Assembly (NCBI RefSeq): GCF_007164525.1 | Contig: NZ_AP019791.1 | Span: 1,041,501-1,105,500, forward strand | From: Rubrobacter xylanophilus | GTDB taxonomy: Bacteria; Actinomycetota; Rubrobacteria; Rubrobacterales; Rubrobacteraceae | DNA: 64,000 nucleotides | Reading direction: 5' to 3' | Shown: one piece after another, positions 49,025 through 58,499 of the stretch | How the letters are laid out: the number at the start of each line of letters is the position of its first letter | Position numbering within the stretch: position 1 is the stretch's first letter | Made by a program: the position numbers and the translations under genes | Notes under the pieces: model-generated | The model's input: only the letters and a program-made list of their open reading frames with translations | Told to the model about the DNA's origin: nothing | The model's database searches: none

Positions 49025-50290
49025 TTACGCGAAAGAGTTGTGCCTGGTGATCTTGCGTCCGATCACTAGGGTCTGGACGTGGTCTGTACCTTCGAACGAG
49101 AAGGTGGCTTCCGCGTCGGCCTGCTGCCGGATGACCCGATTCTCCAGAAGGATGCCGTTGCTCCCCATTACGTCGCGGGCGGCCGCGGCTATCTGGCGGG
49201 TCTTGTAGGCGTTGTTCATCTTGGCCATTGAAGCCTGCTCCGGCTTCATCCGCCCATTGTCGATCAAGTTGCCGAGCCTCCAGCAAAGTAGTTGCATCGC
49301 GGTGATCTCGGTCAGCATCCATACCAGCTTCTGCTGCACGAGCTGGAAGGATGCTATAGGCTTGCCGAACTGTTCGCGGTCCATGGCGTACGCTAGGGCT
49401 GCCTCATAGCAAGCCATGGCCTGTCCGAGCGACGCACACGAAACGAGAAACCGTCCGTGGGTTAGCAACTTGCCGGCGTCACGAAACCCCCGGAATCCCT
49501 CTATGCGATTCTCGATTGGGACTCGCACGTCCTCTAGGGTAACGTCGAAGCTGGGCACCACCCGCGCCGCGCCCTTACCGGCCATGAACGAAGTTTCGAC
49601 GCCGGGAGAACCCTTCTCCACGAGGAACGCGCCGATCTCACCGTCTTCATCACGCGCCATCACCATGATGATGTCAGCGTCACGAGCGTTGCCGATCCAT
49701 CGCTTAGCGCCGTTTAGTATGTAGTGGTCCCCGTTGCGCCTGACGTGCGTCTTGAGGTGGGCAGCGTCGGACCCTACGTAGGGCTCCGTGAGCGCGAACG
49801 CGCCGAGCTTGTCCATCTTGGCCATCTCCGGCAACCAGCGCTGCCTGCACTCCTCCGATCCCCAGCTGTGAATAGCGCGCATCACCATGCCGGATGCTAC
49901 GGCGACAGCGAAAACCGCGATGTCGCCACGGGCCATCTCTGCGCTGACCAGCCCCTCCGCTACCGTGCTCATCCCCGGACAGCCGTACCCTTCCAGACTT
50001 CCACCCATCACACCCAAGCGTGCCAGACCCGGAATCAAGATGTCCTTCGGGTACTCCGCCCTCTCCCAGTAGCCCGCGATTACCGGCAGAACCTCGGCGT
50101 CGACGAACTCCCGCACACGGCTGCGCAAAGCCTGCTCCTCTTCTGTGAGCAACTCGTCAACGCCGTAGAAGTCGACAGGTGTCGCACCGGCGCCTAGCAC
50201 GTTCGTGCTACGAAGCGCGGTCTCCACGCTTGTACCGCCGTTCCGCGAAGCAAAATCCGCCTCTTCCCCGTGGGACGCTTTTCCGCTCAT
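49025..50290 (-). CDS. Acyl-CoA dehydrogenase, GcdH-like (cluster 2)
   Basis: A 421-residue FAD acyl-CoA dehydrogenase related to the one at 14973-16178 (shared LTEEEQALRSRVREF and LEGYGCPGMS style segments). AFALTEPYVGSDAAHLKTH is the FAD/substrate loop, REQFGKPIASFQLVQQKL the helix G region, and the catalytic Glu is in FSFEGTDHVQTLVIGRKIT. The glutarate-binding SVQ stretch is replaced by FAVAVASGMVMRAIHSWG, so it probably does not use glutaryl-CoA. It ends 375 bp from the alcohol dehydrogenase start and is divergent from the crotonase gene. Confidence 0.87.
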   Translation of the reverse strand: MSGKASHGEEADFASRNGGTSVETALRSTNVLGAGATPVDFYGVDELLTEEEQALRSRVREFVDAEVLPVIAGYWERAEYPKDILIPGLARLGVMGGSLEGYGCPGMSTVAEGLVSAEMARGDIAVFAVAVASGMVMRAIHSWGSEECRQRWLPEMAKMDKLGAFALTEPYVGSDAAHLKTHVRRNGDHYILNGAKRWIGNARDADIIMVMARDEDGEIGAFLVEKGSPGVETSFMAGKGAARVVPSFDVTLEDVRVPIENRIEGFRGFRDAGKLLTHGRFLVSCASLGQAMACYEAALAYAMDREQFGKPIASFQLVQQKLVWMLTEITAMQLLCWRLGNLIDNGRMKPEQASMAKMNNAYKTRQIAAAARDVMGSNGILLENRVIRQQADAEATFSFEGTDHVQTLVIGRKITRHNSFA

Positions 50291-50396
50291 CTCTCGCTCC
50301 CATCACTCGTAGACACATTCGCTGAGCGAGCACTCATCGCTCAAACCCCTCCAGCAAGCCGTCCTCCGATCTCCGACAACGGTATATACTAAGTTT

Positions 50397-50437
50397 ATTT
50401 TACAAAAATTGTCACTCAGTTTCAATTATGGTATCTT
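50397..50437 (+). promoter_or_regulatory. Divergent promoter region with cluster-2 repeated element
   Basis: Second copy of the 25-bp element (50397-50421, beginning ATTTTACAAAAATTG). TTGTCA (50409-50414) within it forms a -35, with TATCTT (50432-50437) after a 17-bp spacer, directed at the crotonase at 50504. Binding of a regulator to the element would block the -35. Confidence 0.6.
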
Positions 50438-50503
50438 ATTGTGCGGTGGTGGCAGAGGCGATGTCTGACAATTCGGCGTCAGGTACAAAGGAGAGTTAAC
50501 GAG

Positions 50504-51325
50504 ATGGAGTTGAAGGTTACTCGCTACTCGGTAGACGAGTCGGGGGTCGCGACTGTCTGGCTGGATAGACCTGAGCGTCGCAACTCGTGGACGGGTCGAA
50601 TGCACGACGAGTACCGTTGGATCATGAAGCAACTCGACGACGACCCGAGGGTTCGGGTAATCGTTCTTACGGGTTCCGGCGAGAGCTTCTGTGTCGGCGC
50701 TGACAGCAAAGCTCTGCAGAGCTACGTGGGCGCGGACAGGTACGATCCGGCGCTGTCCGAGGATGCGGAGCGTCCCGGCTATGGGGTGCGTCCGGAATTC
50801 GATGCCGACATGGCGTGGCAGTTCGGGATGCGGCCTCCGATCATCGCGGCGGTCAACGGGGCCTGTGCGGGCATCGCCGTTGCGCTGGTCAGCTTCTGCG
50901 ACATCCGGTTCGCGGTCGAAGGAGCCAAGGTCACCACGGCGGCCCCGAAGCTGGGGCTCCCGGCGGAGTACGGACTGTCCTGGATCATCCCCCGTCTCGT
51001 GGGCGTGACGCACGCGGCAGATATACTCCTGAGCGGGCGCGTCCTTCTCGCCGAAGAGTTGAAGTCGATGGGCTTCTTCAACAACGTCTTCCCGAAGGAC
51101 GAGTTCGAGGAGCGCGTCTACGAGTACGCCCACATGCTCGCGGGGCTGTCCCCAGCGTCTACGAGCACCACCAAGCGCCAGCTCTACGAAGACCTCATCC
51201 GCACTAACGTGGGTGAGTCCATCGAGCACAGCAAAAAGCTCATCGAGAAGCTGATGCAGGGCCCCGACTACAAGGAGGGCGTGACCGCCTTCCTCGAGAA
51301 GCGCGAACCACGTTTCGTTCGATGA
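50504..51325 (+). CDS. Crotonase-family protein lacking hydratase glutamates
   Basis: A 273-residue crotonase fold. SFCVGADSKAL forms the oxyanion hole, but the usual GGGxE reads NGACAGIAVALVSFCD and the second acid region reads TTAAPKLGLPAEYGLSW. Neither catalytic Glu of enoyl-CoA hydratase is present. The LPAEYGLSWIIPRLVG pattern defines a distinct subgroup. ATG preceded by AAAGGAGAG. Might act as an isomerase, thioesterase or C-C hydrolase on CoA esters. First gene of a rightward set with two ligases and a CoA transferase. Confidence 0.8.
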   Translation: MELKVTRYSVDESGVATVWLDRPERRNSWTGRMHDEYRWIMKQLDDDPRVRVIVLTGSGESFCVGADSKALQSYVGADRYDPALSEDAERPGYGVRPEFDADMAWQFGMRPPIIAAVNGACAGIAVALVSFCDIRFAVEGAKVTTAAPKLGLPAEYGLSWIIPRLVGVTHAADILLSGRVLLAEELKSMGFFNNVFPKDEFEERVYEYAHMLAGLSPASTSTTKRQLYEDLIRTNVGESIEHSKKLIEKLMQGPDYKEGVTAFLEKREPRFVR

Positions 51326-51367
51326 TCACGCAGAAAAACACCAGCGGAAGCCAACGCGGAGCAGAGA

Positions 51368-53011
51368 ATGCCTGAAACGAACTCCGAAGAGATGAAAACA
51401 TCGACCGTCGGCAAGGCGCCACGTTGGTCGCGCGAGGTAGTAAGAGCCGAGGTAGCCGGGTACCCGAGCCTGATTTACGCGGAGCGACCGCGGTCCGTAC
51501 CGGAGTTGCTCGTCGACGCCCGGCGTTGGCGAGGTAGGGAGCATCTGGTTCAGGGGGAGCGCAGGATCACCTTCGAGGCACACGAGAGGGCCGTGGCGCG
51601 CGTCGCGTGGCGGCTAAAGGCAGCCGGGATCCGCCCGAAAGACCGGGTGCTGCTGTTCGGTGCGAACCAGATCGAGTGGGTTGTGGCCTTCTGGGCGGTG
51701 CAGTGCCTCGGCGGGGTCGCGGTGCTCGGCAACGCCTGGTGGAGCGAGCCGGAGTTACGCGAGGTGACAGTGTCGATACAGCCGGCCCTGGCACTGACCG
51801 ATTCGCCACGCCCGGCCGGTCTGCCGGAGGGGGTTCCGTGCCTGCACTTCGGCGACCTGAGACACCTGGTCGACGACGGCGGTAGAGGAAACGAACCCGG
51901 ACTCGATATCGCAGCCATCGAAGAGAACGACCCTTCGATGATCATCTTCAGTTCGGGAACGACGGGCGTCGCAAAGGGCGTCATACTCTCGCACCGATCC
52001 GTCGTCTGCAATCTGCAGAACCTACTCGTGCTCACCGGACGTCTGCCAAACGAGTTACCAGAGTCTCATCCTGGTACGGTGAGCCTGCTGTCCGTACCGC
52101 TCTTTCATCTTGCGGGGATACAGGTGGCGTGCAGCACCCTTTTGACCGGCGGTTCGCTGATCTTCCTGGAGGGAAGGTTCGATGCGGGCGAGGTACTCCG
52201 ACTCATAGAGAAGGAGAGGGTCAGGGTCTGGGGCAGCGTGCCGACGATGGTCTCGCGTGTCATAGACCATCCCGATTTCGCTCGATTTGACACCTCGAGT
52301 CTATCGTCGATCCCGATGGGTGGCGCGAGCGTATCTAGCGAACTGCGCGAAAAGGTGCACCGAGCCTTTCCGAGCGTTCGCGGGGGCGGCGGGTCGCTCT
52401 ACGGTCTTACAGAGGCGGGGGGCGTGCTGGCTGCTGGCTCCGGCCCGGAGATGGCGAAGAGGCCAGGCTGTGTCGGGCGTCCCTTACCGGTGGTAGAGAT
52501 CAAGATCAAGGACCCCTCTCCGGAGGGGGTTGGGGAGATCCTGGCTCGCACACCGACGGCGATGAGCGGCTACTGGGGCAAGGATTCCTCTACGGTATCT
52601 CCTGAGGGTTGGCTCTCTACGGGGGATCTCGGACGCATGGACGAGGAGGGCTACCTTTACGTCGTCGGTCGGTCGAAGGACATCATCATACGCGGGGGTG
52701 AGAATATTGCCAGCGGCCACGTCGAACGCCACCTCCTGACGCACCCCGACGTCGAAGAAGCTGCGGTGGTCCCTATCCCCCACCCCGACCTGGGAGAAGA
52801 AGTCGGGGCAGCGATAGTGCTCCGTCCCAGGGCGAAGGCTGGCGCGGAGGAGATAAAGGCCCACGTCGCGAAGAGCCTTGCCCGCTTCGAAGTCCCTTCG
52901 AGGTGGTGGATCCGGCGGCAGCCTCTGCCGACGAACCCAACCGGCAAGATCCTTCGTCGCGAGGTGCTCAGAGAATGGTTGGAGCGAGGCGGGAGGGACA
53001 TCATGGACTGA
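51368..53011 (+). CDS. AMP-forming acyl-CoA ligase (cluster 2, intact)
   Basis: A 547-residue ligase. IIFSSGTTGVAKGVILSHRS is the P-loop (about residue 195), YGLTEAGGVLAAG A5, GWLSTGDLGRMDEEGY A7, SKDIIIRGGENIASGHVE A8 and PTNPTGKILRREVL A10 with the catalytic Lys. FadD-like. It follows the crotonase by 42 bp. Probably activates the free-acid substrate of cluster 2, and it could cover the loss of the next ligase. Confidence 0.9.
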   Translation: MPETNSEEMKTSTVGKAPRWSREVVRAEVAGYPSLIYAERPRSVPELLVDARRWRGREHLVQGERRITFEAHERAVARVAWRLKAAGIRPKDRVLLFGANQIEWVVAFWAVQCLGGVAVLGNAWWSEPELREVTVSIQPALALTDSPRPAGLPEGVPCLHFGDLRHLVDDGGRGNEPGLDIAAIEENDPSMIIFSSGTTGVAKGVILSHRSVVCNLQNLLVLTGRLPNELPESHPGTVSLLSVPLFHLAGIQVACSTLLTGGSLIFLEGRFDAGEVLRLIEKERVRVWGSVPTMVSRVIDHPDFARFDTSSLSSIPMGGASVSSELREKVHRAFPSVRGGGGSLYGLTEAGGVLAAGSGPEMAKRPGCVGRPLPVVEIKIKDPSPEGVGEILARTPTAMSGYWGKDSSTVSPEGWLSTGDLGRMDEEGYLYVVGRSKDIIIRGGENIASGHVERHLLTHPDVEEAAVVPIPHPDLGEEVGAAIVLRPRAKAGAEEIKAHVAKSLARFEVPSRWWIRRQPLPTNPTGKILRREVLREWLERGGRDIMD

Positions 53012-53170
53012 CGCAATGCCTGGCGCGCACGCTGAGGCCAACCTAGATCTAAAGAGAGCGAAATCCTCAGTACGAATCTACGTCAGGGGTGATTGCGCGG
53101 AACGAGATTACCAGGCTGAAGAAGAGCTGAGGAATTACTCTAGTAAAGTGAACGAGGAGGAGTAAAGAGG

Positions 53171-54841
53171 GTGGGTCAAAGAATAAGTCTGACCGAATCG
53201 TACTGGCCGGCCGACGAGAGCGAGCCGATACTCGACATCACGCTGGGTCAGTTGCTGCGCGAGGTGGTGGCGGAGGTTCCGGATCGCGACGCGCTCGTGG
53301 AGGGCGTTCCGGAAGAATCCAGGCGTCGCAGATGGACGTACTCCCAGTTGCTGTCCGAAGCCGAGGACGTAGCGGCCGCCCTTCTGGGACGGTTCAAGCC
53401 GGGTGAGCGGATCGCGATCATGGCGCCCAACATACCCGAGTGGGAGATACTCCAGCTCGGCATGGCGCTTTCTGGCCTAATCATGGTCACAGTGAACCCC
53501 GCGTTCAAGCAACGCGAGCTTTCCTACATACTGGGTCAGTCGAGGGCTTCGGCATTGTTTCACGTAGAAGACTACCGCGGAACGGATTTGACGACGATCA
53601 TAGAGAAGATTCGGCCCGAACTACCCGAGCTCCGAGAAATCATAAGCATTTCGGCGTGGAACGACTTCGTCGGGTCCGGCGACCGGACGATCAAGTTGCC
53701 AGAAGTGAAGCCCGAAGATCCCGTGCAGATACAGTACACGTCCGGGACTACAGGGTTCCCGAAAGGTGCAATGCTCAACCACCGTGGGGTGGTGAACACC
53801 GCCAGGTTCACCGCGGAGCGCGCGGGCCTGGAGCGCGGCGGCACGTGGGTGAACGCGATGCCCATGTACCACATAGGCGGAAGCGTGGTCGCCGCCATCG
53901 GAACAATGGCGCATCAAGGGAAGCACGTACTAGTCCCGGGCTTCGAACCCGGGTCTTTTCTGGAGCTTTTCGAGAGCGAACGGGGCACGTTCTCCCTCGT
54001 GGTGCCCACCATGCTCCTCGCGATGCTCAACCACGAAGACCTTCCCAAGAGGAACCTGTCGAGCCTCCGCACCATCATGTCCGGGGCCTCGGCGGTGTCC
54101 CCCGCGCTCGTGAGGCGCACCAAGGCCGAGTTGGGATGCGAGTTTTCGATCCTCTTTGGCCAAACCGAATTGCACGGTGTCATCGCCACGACGCATCCGA
54201 GCGATTCTCCCGAGGACCAATCCGAAACCGTCGGACAGCCTTTGCCCCAAGCCGAGGTTAAAATCGTCGACATCGACACGGGCGAGGTGGTCCCCGTCGG
54301 GGAGCAGGGCGAGATCTGTGCCCGGGGTTACCAGACGATGATCGGGTACTTCGGGATGCCGGAAGCGACCGAGGAAGTGTTGGAGGCTGATGGGTGGCTA
54401 CACACCGGTGATCTGGGCACCATGGATGAGCGTGGCTACCTGCGGATCACGGGCAGGTTGAAGGACATGATCATCCGCGGTGGGGTTAATATCTATCCGC
54501 GCGAGATCGAGGACCTGCTCGCAGAACATCCCAAGGTCGCCAGCGCCATCGTGGTCGGCGTGCCCGACGAGACCTGGGGTGAGCAAATAGCCGGCGTGAT
54601 ACAGGCGGCAAAACCCGACGAACCCCCCACACCCGAAGAGCTGCACGAGTACTGCCGGGTTCATCTGGCGGCCCACAAGACTCCCAAACTGTAGTTCTTC
54701 GTCGACGAATACCCGACGACGGCGTCCGGCAAGATCCAGAAGTTCGTCCTCCAGGAGAAAATTGAGAAGGGCGAGCTAACCCCTTACGTCGTCGAGAAGA
54801 GGAGCTCCCGTGCCGCCCAATCGCCCCGCGACACTCCATAG
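53171..54841 (+). pseudogene. Acyl-CoA ligase interrupted by an amber codon
   Basis: The frame starts at a GTG (53171, after AACGAGGAGG) and is collinear with medium-chain/AMP-binding ligases: IQYTSGTTGFPKGAMLNHRG, GWLHTGDLGTMDERGY and KDMIIRGGVNIYPREIED. A TAG at 54692-54694 follows HKTPKL. In the same frame FFVDEYPTTASGKIQKFVL continues to a TAG at 54839-54841. The expected residue at the stop is Trp/Tyr-like, so a TGG to TAG change is probable. The truncated 507-residue product lacks the A10 catalytic Lys and could adenylate at most poorly. Confidence 0.85.
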
Positions 54842-55663
54842 ACCACCCGTCGCGTCCCTGCTGAATGGAACGGGGGCGCGACTCTTCCGCATTGATCTGA
54901 CGTTATCGTCGCAGATGTGGCCGAGAAACCAGGAGGCCTCGTGAACGCAACCCAGGATGCCTGGCGAACACCGCTCAAGGGCATGAAAATCGTAACTCTG
55001 GCGGTAAACCTCCCGGGGCCGCTGGCGTGCGCGAGGCTTGCGGCCGCCGGCGCCGAAGTCGTCAAGGTCGAACCACCCGGTGGAGACCCGCTGGCACGCG
55101 TCAGCTCCGAATACTACAGGAGTTTGAGCGCTGGCCAGGAGGTCGTTATCCTGGACCTTAAAACGCCCGACGGTCGCACCACCCTCCACGACCTGCTCGC
55201 GGACGCAGACCTGTTGCTGACGGCCAGCAGACCGTCCGCCCTCACCAGGCTCGGACTCTCGTGGGCCGCGTTGCACGCTCGTTTCCCAGCGCTTTGCCAG
55301 GTTTCTATAGTCGGGTATTCGCCTCCGGACGAAGACTTGCCGGGCCACGATCTCACTTATCAGGCCACCGCGGGGCTTATCGTGCCGCCGCAAATGCCAC
55401 GAGTTCTCACGGCGGATCTCGCGGGCGGGGAGATAGCCGCCCGCGAAGCTGTCTCCTTGCTTTTGGCCCGCGCGAGAGGGTTCGGTGCCGGATACTCACA
55501 GGTCGCACTCTCGCGGGTGGTTGGGGACTTCGCGGAGCCCTTCAGATTGGGCCTGACCGCCCCCGGAGGTGTCCTAGGCGGCGGCTCGCCACGCTACCGC
55601 ATATACCTGGCAAAAGAAGGCTACGTTGCGCTAGCCTGAATTATTCATAGAGGAGGTTGAAGA

Positions 55664-55727
55664 GGAGGAGCCTACTCCTGTATACGGTCTAGTTGCTCTG
55701 TAACTGACCAAAGAAGGAGGCTCCTCC
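55664..55727 (+). promoter_or_regulatory. Inverted repeat in the IS leader overlapping the ribosome site
   Basis: GGAGGAGCCT (55664-55673) and AGGCTCCTCC (55718-55727) are exact complements. The second arm abuts the transposase GTG and includes its Shine-Dalgarno region. Transcription entering from outside could fold this and hide the ribosome site, limiting transposase translation. Confidence 0.45.
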
Positions 55728-57077
55728 GTGGGTGATTGTGCCACACAAAAGATGCGCTTTGAAACCACGCCGCTTGCGCTTGAGGCGGCCTTCGATGGCG
55801 GCAAGCTCACCTCCGACGGAGGGCTCATCTGGTTGGCCAAAGCGGATGAAGAACTCGGGAATCTGTGCGAAAAGATCGCCTCTCACGTTCCCGAGTGGCG
55901 AAAGGGACCTTCCATCAGGCACTCGCTTGTGAGGCTGGTCAGGCAGCGAGTCTTGCAGATAGCGTGCGGCTATGAGGACCAAAACGACTCAGACACCTTG
56001 AGGAGAGATCCGCTCTTGAAGTTGGTCTGCGGGTCTCTGCCGGAGACAGACGGGGACCTGGCAAGCCAGCCCACCATCTCTCGCCTTGAGAACGCACCCG
56101 ACGCCAGAGCCTGCCTGCGCATGGCCGAAGCGTTGAGTGAACTCTACCTCAGGGAGCGCAGCAAGGACGGTGCGCCTCCTGAGCGCATCCTTCTGGACTT
56201 TGACGCAACCGACGACCCCGCCCACGGCGATCAGGAAGGTGCTTACTACCATGGCTACTACGAAGAGCACATCCTCCACCCCTTGTTGGTCTTCGACGGG
56301 GACACCGGTCAGCTCATCACAGCGGTTTTGAGGGCTGGCAACACCCATGCCAGCCGTGGGGCGTTGGCGGTTCTAAGGCGCATCGTGAGGAGACTCAGGG
56401 AGGCGTGGGGAGAAGAGGTGCAGATCGAGATCAGGGCGGATGCGGGCTTCGCGGTGCCAGAGATCTACGACTACTGCGAGAAGGAGGGCATCGGCTACAC
56501 CATAGGCCTCATCTCCAATCCCAGGCTCGAAGAGATCGCCCAAGATCTCCTTGAGCAGGCAAAACGGGAGTCTGAGGAGAGAGAGGGCGAGAAGGTGAGG
56601 CTGGTTTCTGGTGGCTCATACCGGGCTCTTAGTTGGGAGCATGCCCGTCGGGTCATCTACAAAGCGGAGGTTTTGGAGAAGGGCACGAACACCCGCTTTG
56701 TGGTTACGAGCCGCTCCGATGAGCCGGAGGAGCTCTACGACTGGTACATCAGACGCGGAGAAGCAGAGGGGTGGATAAAGGACTTCAAGCGAGCGCTGAA
56801 AGCCGACCGATTGAGCTGCCATCGTTTCTGGGCGAACCAGTTCCGGCTCATCTTGCACGCGGCGGCCTACTGGCTAATGGACGCTTTACGTAGGAAGCTG
56901 GTTGAGGTGGGCGTGAGGCGAATGCAGCTGGACACGCTTCGACTCTCACTCATTAAGATCGGTGGCAGGGTACGCCAGCTGCTCACGAAGGTACGCCTGC
57001 ATCTGGCCTCGGGGCACCCGGGCCAACGCCTCTGGCACGTGCTCTCCTCAGCAGACCCGGAACTCGCTCATGAATAA
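55728..57077 (+). CDS. IS1380-family transposase
   Basis: A 449-residue DDE transposase. The N-terminal RFETTPLALEAAFDGGKLTS leads into a catalytic core with LLDFDATDDPAHGDQEGAYY (first Asp), VQIEIRADAGFAVPEIYDY (second Asp) and RRGEAEGWIKDFKRAL (Glu), as in IS1380. No frameshift. GTG start 8 bp after AAGGAGG. Cuts and pastes the element, duplicating 4 bp of target. Confidence 0.93.
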   Translation: MGDCATQKMRFETTPLALEAAFDGGKLTSDGGLIWLAKADEELGNLCEKIASHVPEWRKGPSIRHSLVRLVRQRVLQIACGYEDQNDSDTLRRDPLLKLVCGSLPETDGDLASQPTISRLENAPDARACLRMAEALSELYLRERSKDGAPPERILLDFDATDDPAHGDQEGAYYHGYYEEHILHPLLVFDGDTGQLITAVLRAGNTHASRGALAVLRRIVRRLREAWGEEVQIEIRADAGFAVPEIYDYCEKEGIGYTIGLISNPRLEEIAQDLLEQAKRESEEREGEKVRLVSGGSYRALSWEHARRVIYKAEVLEKGTNTRFVVTSRSDEPEELYDWYIRRGEAEGWIKDFKRALKADRLSCHRFWANQFRLILHAAAYWLMDALRRKLVEVGVRRMQLDTLRLSLIKIGGRVRQLLTKVRLHLASGHPGQRLWHVLSSADPELAHE

Positions 57078-57262
57078 TTCAGGCTAGCCGCGTTCGAGTC
57101 GCACTTTTGGGAAAGACTCCTTCGGGAACTTGGAATCGCCGATGGGAACGGGCGAAGCGTCGAGCAAGCGTTCTTGGGCCGGAGTGCCGAGCATTGGGAA
57201 AAGTGGGCAATCGAACGAGGCCTGCCCATCGTTGCCATTCCGGACCCACTCGGTGATGCACC

Positions 57263-58288
57263 CTAGCGCACGGTTCGAGGGGCGAGCCTGGACAGGATGC
57301 TCGCGGCCTCCTCTGCCATCGTAGGGATAAACTCGGACACTTTGATGACGTCAGCAATAGCGCTGGCAACTTGCCCGGCCATGACGAGGCCGTTCTCGAC
57401 GTCACCCTTGGTCTGGGCAAGCTGCATGCGCTCGATCTTCCACCGTGCCATTTCGGCTGAGCTGTGACGCGAACTAGCGTCCTTCATCAGCTCGGCCGAA
57501 GCCTTGTTGCGCAGGCCCCGGCAGGGTCCGTAGACGCCGTCAAACGCGACGTCGTCGCCCTCCTGTGCATCGAGCAGTGTCTGGATGTAGTTGGGATGCC
57601 AGTCGGAGTTCTCCTCGCTGGCGATGAAGCGGGTGCCCATTGCAACCGCGTCGGCACCCAAGCATAGGGCCGCCGCAAGCGTCCGGCCGTCCCGCGCGCC
57701 CCCGGAAAGTACCACGGGGACGTCGACCGCCTCCGTCACGTTGGGCAGGAGCACGAACGTGTGGACGGCCTTGCTCGGGGCGTGGCCCCCCATCTCGAAG
57801 CCCGAGGCTATGATCACGTCGACGCCCGCCTCCTGCGCCTTTATCGCCTGACGAGTGGTGCCGACCTTGTGCTGGCTGATCATGCCGGCGTCCTTGATCA
57901 TCCGCACGTAGTGGCCGGGGAAGCCGGCGGAGGTGGTGAGGACGGCGAGCTGTCGTTCGAGCTGACCATCCGAACGCCGGGCTTCAAGCACGGCGTTGAT
58001 GTATACGTCGGTGAAGGGCAACACTTTGCCGTCCGCGTCCACCCCGACAGGGATATTTACGGCAAACTTCTTCGTTGTCAGCGACGCACATTCCTCGATG
58101 TGCTCTCGGAGGGTGCGCGCCCCCTGCTTCAGATCCTCCGGCATGCCGGGGATGCTCACCGTTCCAAGGCCGCCAGCCTCTGAGACCGCGGCGGCGAGCT
58201 TGGACGTTTTGAACGGCCCGAGCCCTTCCTGGACGATGGGGTACTCGATACCCAGCAGCTTGGTGTAGCGGTTTGTGATCGGACCCAT
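57263..58288 (-). CDS. Nitronate-monooxygenase (NPD) family FMN protein
   Basis: A 341-residue TIM-barrel flavoprotein. YPIVQEGLGPFKTSKLAAAVSEAGGLG is the N-terminal motif, followed by VNIPVG, IIASGFEMGGHAP (with His), VVLSGGARDGRTLAAALCLGADAVAMGTRFIAS (FMN phosphate site). In CoA-ester catabolic clusters such proteins can act as acyl-CoA double-bond dehydrogenases/reductases (IpdC-like in steroid catabolism) rather than nitronate oxidases. GAGAGGAGGAG precedes the ATG. Its stop overlaps that of the convergent CoA transferase remnant. Confidence 0.82.
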   Translation of the reverse strand: MGPITNRYTKLLGIEYPIVQEGLGPFKTSKLAAAVSEAGGLGTVSIPGMPEDLKQGARTLREHIEECASLTTKKFAVNIPVGVDADGKVLPFTDVYINAVLEARRSDGQLERQLAVLTTSAGFPGHYVRMIKDAGMISQHKVGTTRQAIKAQEAGVDVIIASGFEMGGHAPSKAVHTFVLLPNVTEAVDVPVVLSGGARDGRTLAAALCLGADAVAMGTRFIASEENSDWHPNYIQTLLDAQEGDDVAFDGVYGPCRGLRNKASAELMKDASSRHSSAEMARWKIERMQLAQTKGDVENGLVMAGQVASAIADVIKVSEFIPTMAEEAASILSRLAPRTVR

Positions 58289-58499
58289 CTCTCCTCCTCT
58301 CGTATTTACGATCCGGCCCGAGAAACCTGGCAACCTTCAAACTCGTACTTGACGTGAGTGGGCCGAGAACCGGAACGTTTAATGTACGCCGCGTTCGGAG
58401 CCGAAAGGTACGAAAACGTACCGTTACGTTGGGCAGAAGTATCGCCGCGGAGCGTTTCGCCCGGATCTGCCACAGGAAAGGGGCCGAGTGGCTCGCTCG

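Larger units (their letters stand above)
55635..57083 (+). mobile_element. IS1380-family insertion sequence (1449 bp)
   Basis: Perfect 14-bp terminal inverted repeats CCTGAATTATTCAT and ATGAATAATTCAGG, flanked on both sides by the 4-bp target duplication CTAG (55631-55634 and 57084-57087). A single transposase fills the element. Ends beginning CC and a 4-bp duplication suit IS1380. Intact in sequence, so possibly still mobile and recently inserted. Confidence 0.93.
54941..57266 (+). pseudogene. CaiB/BaiF-type CoA transferase split by an IS
   Basis: GTG at 54941 after AGGAGG. GMKIVTLAVNLPGPLACARL and GAEVVKVEPPGGDPLARVSS are the family III CoA-transferase N-terminus, and GHDLTYQATAGL holds the catalytic Asp. 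The reading frame GYVALA is cut at 55634 by the IS and resumes at 57088 as AFESHFWERLLRELGIADG, ending at TAG 57264-57266. Joined, it would be about 290 residues, shorter than the usual 400. The partner transferase at 60035 is intact. Confidence 0.85.

Noticed and set aside
54692-54694. TAG as a pyrrolysine codon
   Set aside because: Family ligases have Trp/Tyr-like residues here and nothing suggests Pyl machinery; nonsense mutation is simpler.
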